A stretch of 64,000 bases of DNA from contig JAIWND010000012.1 of assembly GCA_025330725.1 (NCBI GenBank), positions 558,001 through 622,000 on the forward strand, written 5' to 3'. This DNA comes from Chlamydoabsidia padenii (Eukaryota; Mucoromycota; Mucoromycetes; Mucorales; Cunninghamellaceae). The notes under the pieces are model-generated. The model was given only the letters and a program-made list of their open reading frames with translations. It was not told the origin of the DNA and did not search any database. Below, piece after piece: positions 58,965 through 64,000 of the stretch; positions within the stretch are counted from its first letter, which is position 1, and each line of letters opens with the position of its first letter. The translations under genes were made by a program, and so were the position numbers.

Positions 58965-59054
58965 TAGTAGTTTAGTGGTATAATAAAAGAAGAGAGGAAG
59001 AAGTATTTATGTCAAATTGAAGAAGAAGAATGAGTAATGAGATGAAGAGAGATA

Positions 59055-59085
<31 letters not shown>

Positions 59086-60020
59086 AAGGTAAACAAAGTA
59101 GAAAAAAAAAAAAAAAAAAAAAGTCAAAAAGTATCAAAAAGGGTAAAAAATGATCCAAGCAAAAAAATCAAGGCTGGAATATCGGGGATTATAAATTAAA
59201 ATACCGATTACCGTCCCAATCAAGAGCTACTTTCAGGATCGAAGAGGAAGTCTCGATCACCAAAAACTGAACCTGCTACCGATGGAATGTCTTGAATGGT
59301 ATGATATGAAGATTCTACTAGTGGTCAATTCCACATGGGCGTGGTTTGATAAGGTCCTTTTAAATCTGATTTCCTCAATAAGATGAATTCCTGATTCACT
59401 TTATATTCTGCAAGAGTGCAACAGAGATAGAGTTTATATTACATCAAGGCATAGTAGAACATTGTCGCCCATTGGTGGTATCAATAGGATAGCAATAACA
59501 AAGCGGACAGAGTCTAAATTGGGACTTGCTCAATGACAAGTAGGTGCCTTCCCTTGTACATGAATCTCGATGAACCATTCGATGGAATATGGCTTGTCTC
59601 GATCATTAGATCATCACTATCTCTGTTGTTTTTATGTTTCATGCATAATGGTTATCCTGGGCCACGTGGTAGATCTATAAAGTAAAAGGGTATGCCTTAA
59701 ATTTGAAAACCCGACTGCAAATATGCCCAAAAGCCTGATTTGATTCTGCCAAGTTGATACTATTTGACTGATGGTTTCTTTTTTTGTAAAGTGGTGTCAA
59801 TAAAGCATCTAGATATGATACACTTTATTTGGTAGAACGGAATAGTTTCAAAGACCGGTGATGCTTGATCCTTTAAGTCGGGATTTTAAATTAATTTGGT
59901 TCCTTCGTGGAATATTCCATCTCAACTATATTTATATTTAAAGACCTTTCTTTCCCTTTTTATTTTTTTTATTTTTTTTTTTTTTGCACCCGTACATTAT
60001 ATACCATCAACTAGCACAAC
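58965..60020. promoter_or_regulatory. Divergent spacer between the arrestin and GLO2-like genes
   Basis: Element copies at 59702-59714 (TTTGAAAACCCGA) and 59878-59890 (TCGGGATTTTAAA, 131 bp before the GLO2-like start). A weaker form (TCGGGGATTATAAA) lies near 59180, about 215 bp before the arrestin start. GA-rich microsatellite at 59060-59085. No gene seen. Confidence 0.5.
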
Positions 60021-61052
60021 ATGAAGATCATTCCTATCAGTGTACTTGAAGTCAACTACTCCTACATTCTTATTGACGAAAAAACTAAAGAAGCAGCCGT
60101 AATTGATCCTGTCGAACCTATCAAGATCTTGAACGTCATTAGTCAAACAGGTGCCAAACTATCAAGGTAGGTATTATTCTATGTGATATTATAAAGTTGC
60201 TTACTATTTATATTTTACTATAGTGTGTTTGTTACTCACCATCATTGGGGACATTCTGGTGGCAACGTTGAACTCGTAGGTAAAAGAAGAATAAATGTAT
60301 GAGATAGGGTGACATGAATTAGGATCAAGGTGACACAAGTACATTATATTCTAATCATTCTTTTCTTTTGTAGCCAAAAAACCAGGACTAGCAGTTTATG
60401 GTGCAGATGCTCGTATTCCTGAAATCAATTATGTATGCAAAGATCATGAAGAATTCAAATTGGGATCATTGGAAATAACGCCATTACACACACCATGTCA
60501 TACTAAAGGTCATGTATGTTATTATGTGGTGGATCCTGCTACTAATGAAAAGGCTGTCTTTACTGGAGAGTAAGTCAAAGTAAATGAATGAATGAATCAA
60601 TGATACTAACTAAAATGGATTTTTTATTCTAGTACACTCTTTGTAGCAGGGATAGGTGAATTCTTTGAAGGCGATGCAAGGGACATGTATCGAATCTTAT
60701 TCCATGTGATTACAAATCTACCTGATGATACTTGGGTCTATTGTGGTCACGAATATACAAAACAAAATTTAAAGGTAAATGATGATAATGATAATAGTAA
60801 TAGTGTGGATGATGATTATATCTTATCATATTGTAGTTTGCCATCACATTGGAACCTCATAATGAAAACCTAATGACAAAATGGACTTGGTGTCAAGACA
60901 AGACTATCACGGTGCCTTCTACTATTGGTCAAGAAAAGTTATACAATCCCTTTTTACGGGTGAATGAACAAGCTCTACAATTTATTGCTGGTAAAACTGA
61001 TCCTGTGGAAGTATTAAATACCCTTATGGAAATGAAGAACTCATTTAAATAG
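60021..61052 (+). CDS. Glyoxalase II-like hydrolase with altered metal site
   Basis: Five exons (60021-60166, 60224-60279, 60374-60569, 60633-60774, 60837-61052) give 251 residues. Family blocks are clear: YSYILIDEKTKEAAVIDPVEP, TPLHTPCHTKGHVCYYV, FTGDTLFVAG, FFEGDARDMYRIL and YCGHEYTKQNLKFA. The metal motif reads THHHWGHSGGN, with Gly at residue 58, where the family has THxHxDH with Asp. The usual AGCGRFFEG reads AGIGEFFEG. Glyoxalase II hydrolyses S-lactoylglutathione to lactate and glutathione. With one metal ligand missing, activity may be reduced or changed. The GGGG stretch at 60247-60250 should be checked. Confidence 0.85.
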
Positions 61053-61212
61053 TATCTTCATCTATATATTCCTCCACTTTGTAGTATATATCATTAGTTT
61101 AGAATCCTATTCCCCCCCTAACCTTTCCCTCCTTCCCCTTTATTAACTAATAATAAACATGTTTTATTTGGTATAATTGTAACTACATAGTGTCTATCCT
61201 ATAACAAGTATT

Positions 61213-61807
61213 CTATTTATTACAAGATTCAATCAATTCCAATGAAGATTGAATCATATCCGCCATACGCACAAATGATTCTATTCGTTCCATACTAGTC
61301 ACCATATCACACCCATCCTTCAAGTCAGAATTCGATGTTTTGACTTGTTCAGTCAGGGTGTTTAATTGTTGTCGTTGATCCACTAGTTGAGGGACACGTC
61401 GGTGAATGTGATCGTTAATCCTAGATAATCCTTGAGATCCATCATTCAAAGATAGTTGTAAGGTCCTATACGTTCCACGTTCCACTTGATATTTATCCAT
61501 ACATAAAGTATATCCATTAGTATATCTTTTTGTTAAAGGAGTGTTTACCTTTTTGTATTCGTTCCACTTGTTTTTGTTCAGCATCTTCAGATTTGAGTAG
61601 AGGTAGTACATTGGCAACGTTGAGTAGACTCAAACTAGAGTTTGATGCTCTTCTGGCATATGTAGATAGTTGGTCAAAAGATACAGTCGAGAATGGTGTC
61701 GAATCAATCCAGCCAGTTGTTGAGGTTGTTGTAGTTTTGAGAGAGGATTGAGAAGAAGATGGGACAATGCGTTCTTCACTGATGGATGGTGTTGATTCTT
61801 TGGCCAT
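61213..61807 (-). CDS. Small coiled-coil protein, possibly BLOC/BORC-like
   Basis: Two exons (61807-61549, 61484-61213) give 176 residues. The N-terminal 40 residues are Ser/Thr-rich. The rest is helical with heptad-like spacing (STYARRASNSSLSLLNVANV, HIHRRVPQLVDQRQQLNTLT, MVTSMERIESFVRMADMIQS). Size and shape resemble subunits of the BLOC-1/BORC family that position lysosomes, but I did not recognise a specific subunit. The intron was set by the frame requirement across K|VERGTY. Confidence 0.55.
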
Positions 61808-61924
61808 ATAAAGAGAGATGTGTTGGTGTGTATAGTAATGTTTTATTCTTACAATGTAAAAAGAAAGAGAGAGGATTTTATTAATTTTTATGTCTAACTG
61901 GGTTGTGTCGGGGTTCAGCTATTA

Positions 61925-62869
61925 CTACAGTTTCGAGGTATTCCAATTATCTTGATTTGTATTAAATAAGGCATCCAATGACAAGACATGTTCAGCCACC
62001 TTCCAATTTCTTGATCTTCTCTCTTCTACCAAAGGATCTGTCAAGTCATGCAAGCACAATTCCAGGACATGAGCAGGAGAGACAGTTTTACCCGAGCCGC
62101 GTTTAAACACCACCTTTGATAATGCAGCACATGCCACCACTTGGGTTTCAAATCCACCAGTAAAAGTAGTATACACGAATCGATGTTCCAAAAAGAGCCA
62201 TTTATCAGACCAAGTATAGATGCGGGATTGCATGGTGTATTTCTGGAAGGGAGGAATTTCTTTCTTGAATAGAGTGATCACTCCGCCATTGTGAGCATAG
62301 ACACCGTGATTCGGTTCCATCATCACCCGTGCAAAGATCGTATAAAGGACTTGGATTCGGCTAAAGTCGAGCATCTTGTTATAAGAACTATCAAATAAGT
62401 TTAGTACTTTTATTTCCATATTCATCCTTTTGTTCTATCATATACATTTTACCTATTGTTCTTTTGGTGGCAAGAAGAGGAAGGAAGGGAAAAAAAAAAA
62501 AAAAAAAAAAAGGTTTATATGGAGTTAGTCATTGTATTTCCTATAAATGTGCCCGTGTCTTTTTATTTATTTATTCATAGCTTACCATGTGTTGGTTGTA
62601 ATCCATATCATCAAAGAGACAACGATGATCTTGGGATAAAACACTAAAAAGAGCTAAACAAAACCAAAAGTTAGTATCAATATCTATCATCAAGTTTACC
62701 ACTTACGTTCAGGGCGAAGTTCATTCTGTTGAGCACGTTTGATAAGAGAGCGTAATAAAAGCCAAGACCGAAGAGTGTATCCAAAAGGTAAAGATTTAGC
62801 ATGAGACGCCCATAGTAACAATGGAGGTAAGCCAAGGATCAATGTGCCAACTGGTATAGACGGCACCAT
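61925..62869 (-). CDS. THEM6-like hot-dog thioesterase-fold protein with a microexon
   Basis: Four exons (62869-62707, 62653-62586, 62460-62453, 62387-61925) give 233 residues. The third exon is only 8 nt, AACAATAG, which restores HMNNSSYNKMLDFSR, the thioesterase superfamily member 6 signature (family pattern HMNNxxY). An N-terminal hydrophobic anchor (LILGLPPLLLWAS) precedes LFDDMDYNQHMNN. The hot-dog core continues with GVYAHNGGVITLFKKEI, MQSRIYTWSDKWLFLEHRFV and VACAALSKVVFKRG. The acyl substrate is unknown. Without the microexon no frame joins the flanking exons. Confidence 0.8.
62453..62460 (-). other. 8-nt microexon (AACAATAG) of the THEM6-like gene
   Basis: Flanked by acceptor CCAAAAG and donor GTAAAATG on the minus strand. 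It is the only way I found to keep frame between HM (62586) and SYNKML (62387), and it recreates the conserved MNNS block. Confidence 0.75.
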
Positions 62870-63092
62870 GAGGTTAGAATTATTAAAAGGAAGAAAGAGA
62901 ACGAAAATTAGAATGTTGGGCGAAGCATTATACAAAAATGAGATATTCAAATCCCGCAAGGTAGGAAAAGGGATCAATTTTAATTGGCTATAAAGGGCTC
63001 CATGTTTTTTTTTGGACCTCCCTCAATAGTTTCGTCTCTTTTTGACCCCTTCTTCTTTGCTCTTCTCTCCACACAAAAACACATCCTTCACC
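62870..63092. promoter_or_regulatory. Bidirectional promoter of the THEM6-like and RNase-kappa-like genes
   Basis: Only 223 bp between starts. One element copy, ATTCAAATCCCGC at 62945-62957, is 76 bp from the THEM6-like start and 136 bp from the RNase-kappa start. Confidence 0.55.
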
Positions 63093-63454
63093 ATGAAGAC
63101 ATTTGTTAGCCCGGGAAATGCTACATGTTGTAGCATCCTTTCTGTCTTTGGTATTATATTCCTGGTAAGTAAAGAGTAAAACATCTATAATGAATAATGA
63201 CGGGCGGGCGAGCGGGAAACATGGATTCACTACATCTCAATACTAATGTTTATAATAATCAATAGGTATCCCTTGGTTTAGCCTTTGACGCTCGAGTAGA
63301 AGTATTGACGGAATTCGTCACTGATCCTGATGACCCTGGTGCGACTGCCAAGGCTTGCTTCTCGGCTGCTATTGTATATGCTTGCTTCTTGGCCTTTTGC
63401 TCTTGCCAAAGCTTGGTCCATCGTTACAACTCTCGCAACCAAATTCAACTATAA
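63093..63454 (+). CDS. Ribonuclease kappa-like V-ATPase accessory subunit
   Basis: Two exons (63093-63164, 63266-63454) give 86 residues. Two membrane spans flank a short lumenal loop: SPGNATCCSILSVFGIIFLV and CFSAAIVYACFLAFCS, ending QSLVHRYNSRNQIQL. This topology and the paired-cysteine N-terminus match RNASEK, now known as a V-ATPase accessory subunit (subunit f) in animals and called ribonuclease kappa from early work. A role in vacuolar acidification follows from family knowledge. RNase activity is doubtful. Confidence 0.72.
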
Positions 63455-63991
63455 TGAAGAAATTACTTTGGATTCTGGTTGTCTTATCCCTCTTCCAAAT
63501 ACCTTTTTTGTTTTTATACTAGTTGTCATTCTGTTATCTCTCTTTACCCCTTCACACCACACACACTTTGTCTTCTTTTTTTTTATTTGCTAACATGATT
63601 ATATTCTGTCAATAAAAATCTACTTTGTGATACTATGATATTAGGTCTGATGATGATACTATAGGTTTGGGTCTTCAAAGGGGCACCCAATTTCGGGTAT
63701 TGTGGTGAAATCATTAATGAGATAAGGGACTTTTCCAATACATTGATCCAGGTCATCCATTCACATCAAGGAAAAGAAAAAATAAAGTCGTAAAGTAACT
63801 GTTTTATTTGGTTCATGTTGGTTACCATGCTCGTCAAGTACATTATCCTTAGTTGAACTATGCGCAAGTTCGATGAAATTCAAATCCCGCCTTTTTCAAA
63901 TCCCGCCTTTTAAAAATAAAATCTTCTGGGCTCCTCTATGATTTTTCTTTCATCTCTTCTTGCTTGGCAATTTGACATTACCCATTTCGAC
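63455..63991. promoter_or_regulatory. Spacer with a doubled recurrent element, likely promoter of the next gene
   Basis: Two direct copies, ATTCAAATCCCGC at 63878-63890 and TTTCAAATCCCGC at 63894-63906, 16 bp apart. They lie about 85-115 bp before an ATG at 63992, the spacing seen at confirmed genes in this window. Confidence 0.45.
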
Positions 63992-64000
63992 ATGATATTA
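63992..64000 (+). CDS. Possible start of a further gene, cut off by the window
   Basis: Only ATGATATTA is present. The call rests on the doubled element at the usual distance and a pyrimidine-rich leader (63935-63970). The product cannot be guessed. Confidence 0.25.

Overview
The window is nuclear DNA of a filamentous fungus, most likely from the Mucoromycota and probably the Mucorales. The evidence is gene content (kexin, calcineurin B, OXA1, complex I subunits, PAK kinase), many short GT-AG introns of about 50-120 bp with TACTAAC-like branch points, AT-rich spacers full of homopolymers, and a PUS10, a DHTKD1-type dehydrogenase and an RNase-kappa-like V-ATPase subunit, which a yeast would lack. 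I cannot name the genus from sequence alone. I built 27 protein-coding gene models by splicing ORFs by eye. In every model the summed exon length is a multiple of three and each junction restores the expected family sequence.

Layout, left to right: VPS52 (5' end cut off), a pseudokinase, QCR8, a triose-phosphate/nucleotide-sugar type transporter, and a RasGEF with a degenerate Ras-like domain. Next comes a young, structurally complete Mutator-like (MULE) DNA transposon at 13979-17364. Then an F-box protein, QCR7, the KEX2 protease, an ALKBH1-type dioxygenase, a TM9SF/EMP70 protein, complex I NDUFS8, mitoribosomal uS5m, a PAK-like kinase with two CRIB motifs, and PUS10. A 0.9-kb tandem array of about 240-bp units follows. 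After it come an NmrA-like Rossmann protein, ATP11, OXA1, calcineurin B, an acidic orphan, DHTKD1, JJJ1/DNAJC21, an NDUFB4-like subunit, RCF1/HIG1, a GRDP/DUF1399 protein, an alpha-arrestin, a glyoxalase-II-like protein, a small coiled-coil protein, a THEM6-like thioesterase fold and an RNase-kappa-like protein. A further gene may start at 63992.

Nine of the genes act in mitochondria (QCR8, QCR7, NDUFS8, uS5m, ATP11, OXA1, DHTKD1, NDUFB4-like, RCF1), and three pairs of them are head-to-head over short shared promoters. The others cover retrograde and endosomal traffic (VPS52, TM9SF, KEX2, arrestin, RNase-kappa) and Ras/Rho/calcium signalling (RasGEF, PAK, calcineurin B).

The most striking feature not explained by the genes is a short intergenic element, roughly GCGGSNTTTRAA (reverse complement TTYAAANSCCGC). 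I count almost 40 copies by eye. Nearly every gene start has one 70-310 bp upstream, some spacers contain it without a visible gene, each tandem-repeat unit begins with one, and the MULE terminal repeats carry a variant. Its layout resembles the CDE/CHR pair of animal cell-cycle promoters, but I could not test that. Other unusual points are a glyoxalase-II-like protein that has Gly where the family has a metal-binding Asp, an 8-nt microexon, a PAK kinase with DFS in place of DFG, and the two degenerate signalling domains.
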